Origin: Micropterix aruncella
Taxonomy: Eukaryota; Arthropoda; Insecta; Lepidoptera; Micropterigidae
Direction: 5' to 3'
DNA: 64,000 nucleotides
NCBI GenBank assembly: GCA_944548615.1
Contig: OX155962.1
Span: forward strand, 1,638,930 to 1,702,929
The notes under the pieces were generated by a model, which saw only the letters and a list, made by a program, of their open reading frames with translations, was not told where the DNA came from and did not search any database. The position numbers and the translations under genes are program-made. Positions 10,795-21,480 of the stretch are shown piece by piece (the first letter of the stretch is position 1; each line of letters starts with the position of its first letter).

Positions 10795-11640
10795 GTATTT
10801 TTTTATTTTTCTCGTTTGACGACATCTACAAACCGAGAGCTTTTTTTTGACACCTCAACCAATTTTGAACACCAAGTCGTCCTTTCAATTTGGCGGTTAC
10901 AGGCAAAACACTTTTAATTTTAAATTTTTTTTTCTTCTGGTGGTTTTTTAAAAAATTTTATCTTTTGATGACACATCTAGAGACCGAGAACTTGTTTGGA
11001 CATCTTAACCAAATTTTCACAAATGGCCATTCTTTCAATATGGCGATTACAGGAAAAACATGTTTCAAAATATATAGACTAGCTGAAACCCGACGAGTTC
11101 GAAGGTCAGTTTATTGACAGTAATGTTTCAAAAATAAACGGAAACGTACTTCTTATTATCTACAACTAATATTTTCTTTAGAATAATTCGATTACGTTGC
11201 GTTTCCAAACGTAAACAAAAAGTTTCGCGCCAATTCAGATTATTTTAGTGCCTTTACGCTGGATGGCGGTGAAATGATTGAAATATTTAAAATTTGTTTT
11301 TAACTACTTTGAGTAAGAAAGTTGGTTGCATCACTTTCCCGGCAAGCAGACTCCCCCTCAACCCTCCCCCCTCCACCAACCCCTCCTCCCCTCTCCACCC
11401 TCCTCCGACATTACAACCGAATTTGAACACAAATACGTTTTCTTAATTTGGCGGTTACAGGTAAAAACACTTTTAATTTAATTTTATTTTCCTCTTTTGA
11501 TGACATTTTTTATTTTCTCCTTTGATGACACATCTACAGACTGATAGCTTTTTTAGACATCTCAACCAAATGTATACACCTAGCCATTCTCTTAATATGT
11601 CCGTTACTGGAAAAACACGTTTCAAATTAATATATAGATT
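10795..11640 (+). repeat. Block of four degenerate repeat units of about 130 bp
   Basis: Units near 10805-10915, 10955-11080, 11405-11480 (partial) and 11510-11640 share the order TTTGATGACACATCTA, CCGAGAGCTTTTTT, ACATCTCAACCAA, TCAATTTGGCGGTTACAGG and AAAACACTTTTAA or TTTCAAAATATATAG. Between the second and third units is AT-rich sequence and a C/T-rich run (11350-11405, CCCTCC type). The unit structure suggests tandem amplification inside a non-coding transposable element. The class is not recognised. Confidence 0.55.
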
Positions 11641-11674
11641 AAACATATATAAAAACAAAATAGCAATGGTCTTA

Positions 11675-12613
11675 TCTATACTAATATCATAAAGAGGTAA
11701 AGTTTGTGACATTGTAGGAAGTAATCTCTGAATCTACTGAACCGATTTTGAAAATTCTGTTACCAATAGAAAGCCACGTTTTTTGTGAGTGTCATTTTCG
11801 TGGTAGTCAGATTTACAAAGTAAGTCGGAAAAAACGGTCGAACGAAAAGGTTTCTAACGAACGCTGCCTTAACGATGATATATAAATGATTAAGTTCTAG
11901 CAAAAAGTTGTAGAGCTTGATAATGCCTATAAAAAAGTCAGCGACAGCTTGTGTCTAACTTTTATACTTAAGTAACAAAAAGTAGTAATTTATATTAATT
12001 CATATCAAAATAAGTAAATTTATCGTCTCAAAGTGTTTAACCCCTTGAGTATGATACGACCAAATCTGGTTCTGAAACAATTATCCGTTGAGTATGATAC
12101 GACCAGATCTGGTTCCGCGTTTTTTTCACTTCTTTGACGTTCTCATATTTATTCATAATTATCTAATTGTTTTACAAAATGATATTTCAATATTCTATAT
12201 TCGAAATTTCAATGCAATCATTGTGCAGTTGTTCTTTTTATGATTGGTGTAGTAGTTTCGTAGTTATAGTACTTTAAGGTCGATGTCGCCGAAAATCCTG
12301 CAAAAGAGACAGATGCATCCATGAAAATACCCATGTACTCCAAACAAAAGACTTTCCCTTTTACTGCATATAATTTCACTTTTACTGCATAAATGGTTAA
12401 AGAGATAAGACACTCACAAGAAAACACTCACAAATAACGGTATTATAGTCAAATTGGCATGCAAATACATATATACATATGCAGTAAAAATATAACCCTT
12501 CTTTTGGCAGTCAGGAAATAAATCATAGCACTCAGTACTAACCAAACCACACTCATAATTTCATCACAAGTAAAAAGTTTTACCGTTCAACGAAGTGGGC
12601 ACGGGTCAGCTAC
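11675..12613 (+). mobile_element. Non-autonomous Helitron
   Basis: It starts with TCTATACTAATATCATAAAG after A and ends with GGGCACGGGTCAGCTAC followed by T. The last base differs from the canonical CTAG, so this copy has probably lost a functional 3' end. It aligns along its length with 17303-18046, except for an extra segment of about 300 bp after position 12040. Confidence 0.75.
12041..12344 (+). mobile_element. Insertion after TTAA in Helitron, piggyBac-like end
   Basis: Against the 17.3 kb Helitron, this copy has an insertion immediately after GTGTTTAA. The inserted DNA begins CCCCTTGAGTATGATACGAC and repeats nearly the same 30-base segment at about 12083-12115. TTAA followed by CCC resembles a piggyBac insertion, but no matching right end with a second TTAA is visible. 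It may be a truncated end or a different element. Confidence 0.35.
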
Positions 12614-13200
12614 TTGTCAATATTTTCGAGCGTAAAAAAAATAGATAACCCTCGATAATGGTCGTCCGTTCTTTTGGTCTTTGTTCTTACAAGAAGAAGA
12701 TCATTCCAGTATTATAACACCATTTCGCAAGAAATTGCCGGGCCTATATAACCACCAATAAATTCAAATCAGGATAATTGTATTTGGAATTATATTCGGG
12801 GTGCTTGAAACATTATGGTACCTTCGAGTTACGGCAGTTATTCGACTGGGCGCGGTGCTCCGGTGAGTGGAAGGAATAGATAACATTTATTACCTCTTTG
12901 ACTACTACCCATCCAACTGGGGTCAGGTATTTGATATTGGGGTCGTTGCCCCGGGTAAAGAGACAGTTTCCCACCTATAAATTTCATCTGAGGAGGGTGC
13001 GGTTGAATTTCAATTTGTAAGTCTAATTGACACAATGTTTTATTAGGAAAGACTTCTGCAGTGTTTCAAGAACTCTGGTATATAGGAATTACAGGGATAA
13101 AGCAAAGAACAAAACGGTCGATATATAATTTTATTCCATTTCTTATATCGGAAATCACTTAGTATTACAGTGAATAATGACAGTACACAGTGGCATATTT
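12614..13200. other. Spacer, no gene seen
   Basis: The sequence is mixed. The short minus-strand frame at 12838-13035 has no recognisable domain. Confidence 0.45.
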
Positions 13201-13204
13201 TATA

Positions 13205-13730
13205 TTCATATTCATATTTATTTTATTAGTATACTGGTACACAAGTCAGATACAGATTAGCAAACATGCATACATATTAGCAAACAAACATTTTTTTATC
13301 GTAAAGAAAAGATAAAATAAACAAAACAAAACGAAGAAAAAAACACAAGATTAATGTAAAAACAAGAAATACAAGACAAAATGCAAAGAGATCATTAAAT
13401 ACTTTAGCCACCAAAGCATTTTAGACTTCACTCGAGTAATATTCCTCCAGTGAGTAAAACGCCTTATCTGTAAGGTATCTCTTAAGGCGTCTCTTAAACA
13501 CTTTAAGAGATTGCGCCTGCTTAATGTGCTCGCTGAGTTTGTTGTAAACCGCTGGGCCGGCGATATAGGCTAGCCTCTCCGACTTGGATAATGCATGATT
13601 TACCGAACGTAGCATGCTACGGGATCTTGTTGGATAGTGATGATGCACACCATTCACTTCAAAATCGGCTAGATTTCTGCGAACGAACAGCGCTACTTCC
13701 ATTATATAAATGGACGGCAGCGTCATGATG
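13205..13730 (-). pseudogene. LINE 3' end with reverse transcriptase C-terminus
   Basis: The 101-residue minus-strand frame (13421-13726) reads LPSIYIMEVALFVRRN, then HHHYPTRSRSMLR, AYIAGPAVYNKLSEHIK and SLKVFKRRLKRYL. This is the standard C-terminal sequence of Jockey/CR1-type LINE polyproteins, downstream of the reverse transcriptase fingers and palm. About 215 bp of 3' untranslated sequence follows, ending in an ATATGA-type tail at about 13203-13230. The 5' end is truncated, leaving no catalytic domain. The clade is not certain. Confidence 0.7.
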
Positions 13731-13935
13731 GTTATAGTGGTTAGGTAGGCTGATTTTACATTTTAAGGTTCCAGGTTGGATTTCCGGCTGGGTCACCATT
13801 TCCGTTAGTATAAAATTAACGGAATTGCATTTCAAATTTGTCGATCAAATGCAATAACAAGACTCACACATACAAGTTACACGTACACACGCACATGTGA
13901 GGGACCACCCCTCACTAGACTCCAAGTTGTGCGGT
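13731..13935 (+). repeat. Possible tRNA-derived SINE
   Basis: The stretch starts with GGTTATAGTGGTTAGG (A-box-like), followed about 30 bp later by GGTTCCAGGTTGGATTTCC (B-box-like, imperfect) and GGCTGGGTCACC. An AT-rich body then runs to a CACACAT/CACGTACAC region. This order resembles tRNA-related SINE heads. The B-box deviates from consensus, so the call is tentative. Confidence 0.4.
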
Positions 13936-14935
13936 GTGAGGTGGTGGTATCAACTTATGAGTTATCTCCGTATTGAAAGGCGGTTCTGAATGAAGTAGAA
14001 GGTATTTATTAATTGAAAGTTTGGCCAGTTATAATGCTTCCCGAACAGGTTATGTTGTCGCGAGTGTATTGATGCGCGACTGCGGTTACGAGGATATAAG
14101 GATGAGGATTGTATGTGTGCTCCTAGTATCTTGTACTGGGCACGGCTCGAGTCTGTGGGATTGCAGACTGATGCTTCGTGACTGGGAAAGATAAGGAAAG
14201 GAAACCAATGAGCCGGATTCGTTGACGCACCTCGTGAGAGGGGTACCGAATATGCCGTCGCAACCTTGGTGGAAGGTGATCACTCGAGGAATGATACTTT
14301 GGTTGCTTTTTCGCCGGTTTATATAGGCCGGGAAATGATGCAATCCGAAATATTCCGAGTAAAAGTATTGTTTCAACGTGCTGATTCATCGCTGCACGCA
14401 TTAAAATAATAGCTGAATTGTGTCAGTGTATTTCACTGGAAATCGATGCATTTGTTGATCGCATGTAATAGTACTTAAGGGCCATTACACACACATACAT
14501 AAAAGGTTCATTGTAAGAGATTGCCGTATGACAATAAAGCTACCTATTGTGAAATTTCACAAACAAGAATAGTTACAATAATTACAGAAAAAACAGAGTT
14601 TGATAAAAAATAACACAGTTTTCAGATTTTAATAAGATTACAGAGATTACGTTAGTAAATACTTATTAAAAAAATAATTTTAATTTTGCTAGTACATAAG
14701 AGTCTTGTGTTTAGGGTGTGTGTGTTAGTGCATTGAGTGTGTGAGTGTGGTGGGAGTGTTGGTTGTCAGTGTGAGGGTTGGTTGGTCCGATATATGAAGT
14801 TATTGTATAATTATTGTGCACAGTTTTTAAACTGATATAGCCTTAGAAAGAGTCTTGATAGACCTTAGAAACAAGAAGCAAAAATCATAAATAAAGCAAG
14901 ATGTATTATTTTTTTATTTGTTTTTTGGGGCTTTT
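13936..14935. other. Spacer, no gene seen
   Basis: Two overlapping minus-strand open frames (14086-14401) lack any domain and are probably chance. A GT-rich stretch is at 14710-14790. Confidence 0.45.
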
Positions 14936-14944
14936 CTAATGTCT

Positions 14945-15196
14945 TTATGAGCCTTGTAACGCTGCGACCATTGCTGATCTATTGTGTTCGCCACCTGCTA
15001 TATATAGTTCTGCGCTAAGCCTCGTGTCATTTAAGAACCGTAACAGGCTATTGGCGCCAGATTGTTTTACCTCCTTAGTTTGGGGGTAATGACCACCCAA
15101 GTGGGTGTAACTTTTACGCATCAGCGGGCCACACTCGCTTATGAGGTGCAGAAGAGTCTCCTCTGCCTCTTGGCAGAAATAAGAGGCAGATGACAC
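14945..15196 (-). pseudogene. LINE C-terminal fragment (zinc-knuckle region)
   Basis: The 83-residue frame on the minus strand reads YFCQEAEETLLHLISECGPL, then LGGHY and SLLRFLNDTRL. The C--C-EEEET--H---EC-AL pattern is the cysteine-histidine motif at the C-terminus of R1/Jockey-type LINE polyproteins, after the reverse transcriptase and RNase H regions. The first cysteine of the motif may be changed. Upstream catalytic parts are absent. Confidence 0.6.
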
Positions 15197-15199
15197 TCA

Positions 15200-16000
15200 G
15201 AAAGATGCAAATTTATCCCTAATAATTAAGGGCAAAGGAATGAAATTAATTACAAGTTACCTCGACATAACCCATGAGGCTGCTGACATGTAGGATACCT
15301 ATGCCGCTTTTGTAGTACCAATAATATGTAATACCACAAACGGCGCTATCCCTAATAGTGTCACTAGTAGGCTTTCGCTCGACACGGGGCTCAAACGGGT
15401 AATACAGAAAGTGGTAATACTAGCAACAACAATTGAGGAGGTTTCTGCATATTTTGTAGCTCTTAACCAATTAGACCTGGTTTTGTAATGTAGAGCTGCA
15501 TTAGTGCTTTAATCTGGTCTAATGGTCATCATTACAATAATAATACGTTTTAATAGAAGTAAATAAGTGAAACTAAAAATAAATAAGAAAGGTCAGGCAC
15601 ATAAAAAGAGTTAAAATGAAAAACAATAGTTAATATGAAAAGGCTACATGATCTCGCTATAAGCACTGCAAATAAGATGAATTCTCTTATATTAATAACC
15701 GACCTCAACAGCAAGATTAACAGTAAGTCAACAGCAAGTAGTTACCTATAACGTTGCTGTTCTATAAAAAAAATTAAAGCCAAACAATTTGTATGAAAAA
15801 AATATATTTAATTAATAGAAATATTGTCCCCTATTATCTATGCAGATTTGTCATTTTAATGTGCGTTGCTTAATTTCTCCGCTGTAAAATTCCCGTGGAT
15901 AGGAACCAATGAATGCTTTTAAGACGTTTTTCTCTGACTCTTCAAAGTTGATTTTTTGACGTGACAACGTCTTACAATTCGATGGAGCCGGCTGCACGCA
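15200..16000. other. Spacer, no gene seen
   Basis: Mixed composition. The 15290-15480 part is more GC-rich and could be more of the same LINE, but no motif was recognised. Confidence 0.45.
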
Positions 16001-16019
16001 CGAAAAAACATGACTCATG

Positions 16020-16266
16020 CGGCGTTACCTCGCTCTGAGGCGTTCCATTTAAGGGTTGAAGTGCAAGCGAGAACGCGGAACGAGCGACAAAGAGGCACAG
16101 TCGGCCTCCGCGTTCGGCAGCGTTCGACATCTGTCTCTCTCCTACTCGAGTGAGCGATGCGTCCGCGTGGACAGCTGCTATACAATAGTTTTCGTCAAGT
16201 ATGAAGTGCAGTGAAAAGTGAATGTGGTGTCAATTGTTTATAGCAACGATAATTGCGGCGATAAAG
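16020..16266 (+). promoter_or_regulatory. Possible promoter and first non-coding exon
   Basis: A GC-richer island containing GAACGCGGAACGAGCGACAA and CGTCCGCGTGGACAGCTGC is followed by purine-rich sequence and AAAGGTAATG, a plausible splice donor at 16266-16267. Such a layout can mark a TATA-less insect promoter with a short non-coding first exon and a long intron. No protein start or downstream exon was found. It could equally be a transposon end. Confidence 0.2.
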
Positions 16267-16269
16267 GTA

Positions 16270-16690
16270 ATGATTCTTTCGATATTAAATATATGTTCAG
16301 TGATATATTGCTTTCATCATTAAAATAAATAGCATCGGTCCGCTAGTGCAGCGATTGTAGGTTATGCTATAATTGACAAAACTATAACAATAAGTTAACA
16401 GAACTATTTCACTATGAGTAAAAAATCAATGGCTTTACTATTCGATCGAAATAATTATCGAGCGTAGCTATGATTTCAAAAAATTAAAACATTAATGTTA
16501 AATCTTCCACATATCATAACAACGTGTCTGAAATGACAGCTTGGACCAGCCAGCCGTCAAAGGGAACAATTTTCTCCTATATCAAACACATTGAGGCGGG
16601 CTTTGTGACTGCAATGAGCCAAACACCTCAATCATGAGGCGGTCAATACAAAATATCTATCAAACAAATAAAATTGAAATTTTCTTTTGA
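16270..16690. other. AT-rich spacer
   Basis: No gene or defined repeat was seen. Confidence 0.45.
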
Positions 16691-16699
16691 AAAATGAAA

Positions 16700-17095
16700 G
16701 CATTCCATCAGTATTTTCTTATGACGTTGTCACGTTCAACTATCGTCAGTAAACCGACTTTACAGAAAACCGATTTTTTTTTCCTTGTAAAAAGTTATCG
16801 AATTCTGAAAAAGAATGAATCTCAATTGGAGCAAGGTCTGGCGAATACGGTGGGTGACCAAGAGTCTCCAGCCGCAACTCCTGCAACTTTGCGACTGTTT
16901 GCAGTAAAATCTGTGGTTATACGTTGTCATGCATAAGCAGCGGCTAGCGATTGACCTGATTCGGTTATTTAATCCACGAGCTTCTCCATTATTGTTTTCA
17001 GTTCTTAACAATACACATTTACGGTAACTGTATAGCCAGACTGCAAGACGCTGCAATAGAAGACACCGGCACAGGATCTCATATTTGAAAATAAT
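16700..17095 (-). pseudogene. mariner transposase remnant
   Basis: On the minus strand the translation reads LLMHDN, then LQTVAKLQELRLETLGHPPY, SPDLAPIE and FDNFLQGKK, with stops and frame changes between. This matches the mariner segment carrying the second catalytic Asp (HDN) and the SPDLAP block near the third. Further upstream (about 17050-17095) is CAGVFYCSVLQSGYTVTVN, the block between the first and second Asp. No terminal repeats were identified. The same family appears at 4575-4757. The remnant is inactive. Confidence 0.65.
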
Positions 17096-17302
17096 GCAAA
17101 TATTTGTGCAAAAACAACGTTACGAAACAACAAATAAACACAATAAACACGAAAAAACAAATACCTTAAAAAAGAATAACATGGCCTTGAATTAAAATTT
17201 ATTTGAATTTGAAATTTCAACTTAAGCCCAAGTTAATCAAGTTCAAATTGGCTAGTGTTCAAAAACAGAAATTACAGCAATAGCAATTACAATAAAAGTA
17301 AA

Positions 17303-18046
17303 TCTATACTAATATTATAGAGAGGTAAAGTTTGTGAGGTTTTAGGAAGTAATCTCTGGATCTACTAAACCGATTCTGAAAATTCTTTTACCTATAGAAA
17401 GCCACATTATTTGTGAGTGTCATAGGCTATATATTAATCCGAAAAATGAAAAGACTTTTTCGTGGTCGTCGGATTTGCAAAGTAAGTCGGAGAAAAACAT
17501 TCGAACGAAAACGTTTCTAACTAACGCTGCCTAAATGTTGAGAGATATATGATTAAGTTCTAGAGAAAAGTTGTAGAACTTGATAATGCCTACAAAAAAG
17601 TCAGCGACAGCATATGTCTAACTTTTATATATTAGTCACTAAAAGTAGTATTTTATATTTAAAAAATAATTTTAATCGTTAGGTCATGTTTATTGGTCAT
17701 ATTATCAACAATTATGAATTCTTATCAAAATAAGTAAATTTATCGTCTCAAGTGTTTAAAACAAAAGACTTTTCCCTTTTACTGCATATAACTTCCCTTT
17801 TACTGCATAAATGGTTAAAGAGATAAGACACTCACAAATAAGACAGTCACAAGAAGACACTCACAAATAACGGTAATATAGTCAAATTGGCATGCAAATA
17901 CATACATACATATGCAGTAAAAATATAACCCTTCTTTTGGCAGTCAGGAAATAAATCATAGCACTCAGTACTAACCGAACCACACTCATAATTTCATCAC
18001 AAGTAAAAGGTTTTACCGCCCAACGATGTGGGCACGGGTCAGCTAG
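17303..18046 (+). mobile_element. Non-autonomous Helitron, canonical ends
   Basis: It starts with TCTATACTAATATTATAGAG after A, and ends with GTGGGCACGGGTCAGCTAG before T. The sequence just before CTAG contains a short hairpin. It is the shortest copy (744 bp) and serves as the empty-site reference for the LINE in the 4.8 kb copy and the TTAA insertion in the 11.7 kb copy. It has no coding capacity. Confidence 0.82.
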
Positions 18047-18049
18047 TAT

Positions 18050-18398
18050 TTGACAATTTAATAATAATGAATTACTGAAAACATAGACACTTAAAAAAGA
18101 ATGGGGATGTAAATATTAATAATATAATAACTCTTTATTGATTGCAGTTAGTTCGAAATATGATGTTCGCCTGGTAATAATGGCTCTTCTAAAACTTGAC
18201 TACTCAACAAAAAAAAACTGAACTATTTTGACGATATTAGTGATGAATTTGAAACCATAGTGCGGAAAATCCAAATAGCTGTAAAAATAGCTAATCTCAG
18301 AGAAAGGAAAGGCCCCTAAAAAATATCCCCTAAATCCACCACATGAAAAAATCTAGGTTCCATTAAAATAGCATTATTTCTATTATTATCTTTTATAA
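18050..18398. other. AT-rich spacer before LINE
   Basis: No gene was recognised. The 5' truncation point of the following LINE lies somewhere near 18390-18400. Confidence 0.4.
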
Positions 18399-18399
18399 T

Positions 18400-19557
18400 A
18401 TGACTGGCATGGATGTTGCTATGGATCGCCGTCAGCTGACGGTCTTAATCCTCCTCGACTTCAGCAGTGCCTTCAACTCGGTAGATTTTGACCTTCTCTT
18501 AGCCTGCTTGCACAGTTTAAACCTATCTCCTTCAGTCACTGCCTGGTTTCATTCCTACTTACACGGACGCGAACAACGGGTATCGGTCAAAAACTTGCTC
18601 TCGAGTTGGTCGAAAATTATCGCCGGTGTGCCCCAAGGTGGAATTTTATCACCTCTCCTTTTCTGCTTGTTTACTATCTCCATCTCTGAAAATTTGTCTT
18701 GTAAATACCACCTATATGCCGACGACCTTCAACTCTATGCTAGTTTCGCTCCCATGGATGCGGCTAGTGCCATATCCGCATTAAACTCCGATTTAAACTC
18801 GATAGCGGTATGGTCTCGTAACCATGGCCTGCTTCTTAATCCGTCAAAAACCCAAGCAATCGTCATCGGAAGTCGCTCACTCATTGCCAAGTATAAAAAT
18901 AATCTCCCCCTTATCAATATCGACAACGTCGTTGTCCCTTACAGCAGTTCTGTGAAAGACCTTGGCCTGCTTATTGATGAAAACTTATCTTGGCATCCTC
19001 AAGTAAGTGAGGTCAGTCGTAAAGTCTTTGGAAGTCTCCATTCTTTTAAACGGGTTCAGAATCTCTTACCTCTTTGTATTAAACGCCAAATGGCACAATC
19101 TTTTCTTTTACCGCTAATTAATTACGCTGATGTGGCCTACCTAGATGCGAATGAAGAACTACTCGATAAGCTAGATAGGGTTCAAAACGCGTGTATTCGC
19201 TTTGTTTATTCCCTGAAGAAGTTTGATCACATATCAAACTTTCGCAGGCAAATGGAGTGGCTACCCATTAGACGTTGTCGGGAATTTCACATACTCGCCC
19301 TACTCTTCCGCGTACTACAGTCAAACTGTCCTACTTATTTGTATAATCTCTTCTCTCCGCTATCATCCCATGGTCTCCCATTGCGCTCTCAGGAAAATCT
19401 ATTACTGGCTATACCTCAGCATTCATCAACTTTCATGTCTAGGTCTTTCGCAGTGCAAGCGGCCCGTCTCTGGAATTCCGTGCCTTTACCGATAAGACAA
19501 CTTGAAAACCTGAGCGGGTTTAAAAATTCTTTAAAGAGACATTTACTCAACTTATGA
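18400..19557 (+). CDS. 5'-truncated LINE reverse transcriptase
   Basis: An uninterrupted frame of 385 residues carries the non-LTR reverse transcriptase: LILLDFSSAFNSVD with the first catalytic Asp at about residue 20, GVPQGGILSPLLF at 76-88, and YADDLQLY at 106-113, then PSKTQAIVIGS. These are motifs A to D. The C-terminal region (LINYADVAYLD..., RLWNSVPLPIRQL) is typical of the CR1/Jockey group. The endonuclease and the N-terminal fingers are absent, so the start is a chance methionine inside the protein and the copy cannot move independently. A 3' untranslated region and a CAAA repeat tail follow. The frame is fully open, suggesting recent insertion. Confidence 0.85.
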   Translation: MTGMDVAMDRRQLTVLILLDFSSAFNSVDFDLLLACLHSLNLSPSVTAWFHSYLHGREQRVSVKNLLSSWSKIIAGVPQGGILSPLLFCLFTISISENLSCKYHLYADDLQLYASFAPMDAASAISALNSDLNSIAVWSRNHGLLLNPSKTQAIVIGSRSLIAKYKNNLPLINIDNVVVPYSSSVKDLGLLIDENLSWHPQVSEVSRKVFGSLHSFKRVQNLLPLCIKRQMAQSFLLPLINYADVAYLDANEELLDKLDRVQNACIRFVYSLKKFDHISNFRRQMEWLPIRRCREFHILALLFRVLQSNCPTYLYNLFSPLSSHGLPLRSQENLLLAIPQHSSTFMSRSFAVQAARLWNSVPLPIRQLENLSGFKNSLKRHLLNL

Positions 19558-19842
19558 ATTCCCCCTCCCCTCCCGTCTCCTTTGCTTGTCCTTATATTTC
19601 ACTCCTCCCTTCAATACGAGTTGGCATACGTTACTAATCACTGAATTATATTTTATACTATGATGACTTTTTTGTATGTGTATTTATTTATTACTTGTAA
19701 ATTTATTTGCCCACATAAACCTTCAGTCACAATAACCCTGGCGGTATGGTCGGTAGATATTGCCACTTGGCAATAGGCCCACCACATTGTATTCTTTTGT
19801 GTGTGCAATAAAGCTTTTCAAACAAACAAACAAACAAACAAT
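19558..19842 (+). repeat. LINE 3' untranslated region with (CAAA)n tail
   Basis: C/T-rich sequence after the stop leads to AATAAAGCTTTTCAAACAAA repeated to 19842. The polyadenylation-like AATAAA sits just before the tail. This marks the 3' end of the LINE at 18400. Confidence 0.75.
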
Positions 19843-19844
19843 AT

Positions 19845-20510
19845 CAAAACGTCTTACATAAGTTTATATGCCTAATTTTTTGAATTATACTGACAAGATT
19901 GTCGAGCGCGAATCCACCAATTCGTGACACATTAAATAAATCTAACGAGTTTATTATTAAACCCTCTCGAGCTGTGCGTTTTACCATAAATTTCATCCAG
20001 CCAAATGATTTGTGTCCATTGTTTAAGTGGGCCCTATTTTATCTTGTGACATTTGCGACAATAAATGCTTCGCCACAGACGAGAGAGTCCAGACAGATAT
20101 TAAATCTAAACTCAGCCAGCATTTGTCATGGATTTTAATTATTAGCCACTTGACAGGTTATTTTATCAGCCGTTTTCAGTTTTACCACTCCGGGATGATA
20201 TTCTCTAAAATAGCAACCCAAAAATGTGGGTGTATCTGTGTTGCGGGTACGGAGACATGATGACCATTAATACGTTTACAAGGGATCGTTTTATTATCAT
20301 AGGTATTGTTGGTATCAACATGTGAATTTTCATAATAAGAATTACCCAAAACACAAAGCCAAAAGTGCCGAACATAGCTTTAAGCTGATTAAAAGTCATA
20401 AAAAGACATTCATATTAACTCTCAGCTATGTAAAGGTGTCATTTAAAGTAATTCGGCCTTTATTACCTTTTAGTCAAATAATTTTGTCATACAAAGCCTC
20501 AGCTTTTTTT
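19845..20510. other. Spacer, no gene seen
   Basis: Short open frames (19899-20138, 20027-20260, 20322-20516) lack recognisable domains. Confidence 0.45.
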
Positions 20511-21480
20511 ATATAACGAGCGAGTAATGGTTTCTCGACATTGCTCTATAAGTGCTTATTTAGCTATCTTATACAGCGTTTTAGCTGTATAAGCCTTTTA
20601 ATCGAATAAGGGTGGTATAATCGCTATAAAGCATATTTATTTTTACCCATTGTATAACTGTCAGCTGTATAGTAGTCGAATAAATAACCTTTAATAAACA
20701 AACAATACAAGCGCTATTATATTATCCTTACTCCACCAAAGGCTTATATTGGTAACAAGACCCAACCTTATACAGCTTATAGTCATATTTAAGTGCAGTA
20801 ATTGCTTTACAAAAAGTTAAAGCTGTATAGTTGACACTAGGTCCTCATTTACGGAGCTTCTTCTTCTTCATCAGCGCACATTCGCCCACGGTTGGGCATA
20901 CGCCCATCCGGATCGGTTATCCGTTTCCCTCATCCAGACTGTTCCAGCTGCCTCCTTAATATCATCGGACTATCGGGCCGGTGGTCTGCCCACATTTCTT
21001 CTGCCTAGCCGGGGTCTCCACTCCAAAACGCGCTTGCTCCACCGTTCGTCGTGTCGTCGGGCCACGTGGCCGGCCCAAGCCCATTTCAGCTTGGCCACTC
21101 TTTGACCCACGTCGACCACCTTCGTGCGCTGTCTGATGAGCTCGTTTCGGACTCAATCGCGCAACGATATGCCGAGCATGACTCGCTCCATGTTATGCTG
21201 CACCAACTTAAGCTCGTGAATCATCCCAGCAGTCAGTGTCCAGTTACGGAGCTTATAGTGTTATAAAGGCTATATTAAATTTGCAGATGATATATATGGT
21301 AAGCAAATCGGTCATTTATTCTCGAATCTTTATTCCACCAAAGGTAGCAGTTATGACCACTATTCAGCTACTATTCAGTTAAAAGCCGTATAAAATGCGC
21401 CCAATCCGGTGGTATAGACGTTATGTAAACGTTTATATGACTGCTATATTAACAGTTCTGGTGACTAATATCTGTAGCGA
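20510..21480. repeat. Unclassified element with GCTGTATA motifs, carrying RTE insertion
   Basis: Motifs of the type TATACAGC/GCTGTATA, and TTACTCCACCAAAGG / TTATTCCACCAAAGG (near 20730 and 21330), recur on both sides of an RTE fragment. This indicates an older repeat interrupted by it. No terminal repeats or proteins were identified. Confidence 0.4.
20860..21243 (-). pseudogene. RTE-type LINE C-terminal remnant
   Basis: The minus-strand translation contains QRVAKLKWAWAGHVARR, ERWSKRVLEWRPRLGRRN and VGRPPAR, then a stop where W is expected, followed by SDDIKEAAG. This is the conserved C-terminal region of insect RTE-like LINEs. A (GAA)n-like tail lies at the left. The 11-bp duplication TTACGGAGCTT at 20849-20859 and 21244-21254 marks the insertion borders. 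It is only about 384 bp, so it is severely 5'-truncated, and it carries at least one nonsense codon. Confidence 0.8.

Noticed and set aside
14086..14401. Two overlapping minus-strand frames of 92 and 96 residues
   Set aside because: No motif in either, and they overlap in different frames.
21130..21160. CTGATGAG phrase as a hammerhead core
   Set aside because: No GAAA box or stem II follows. It is part of the RTE coding remnant.
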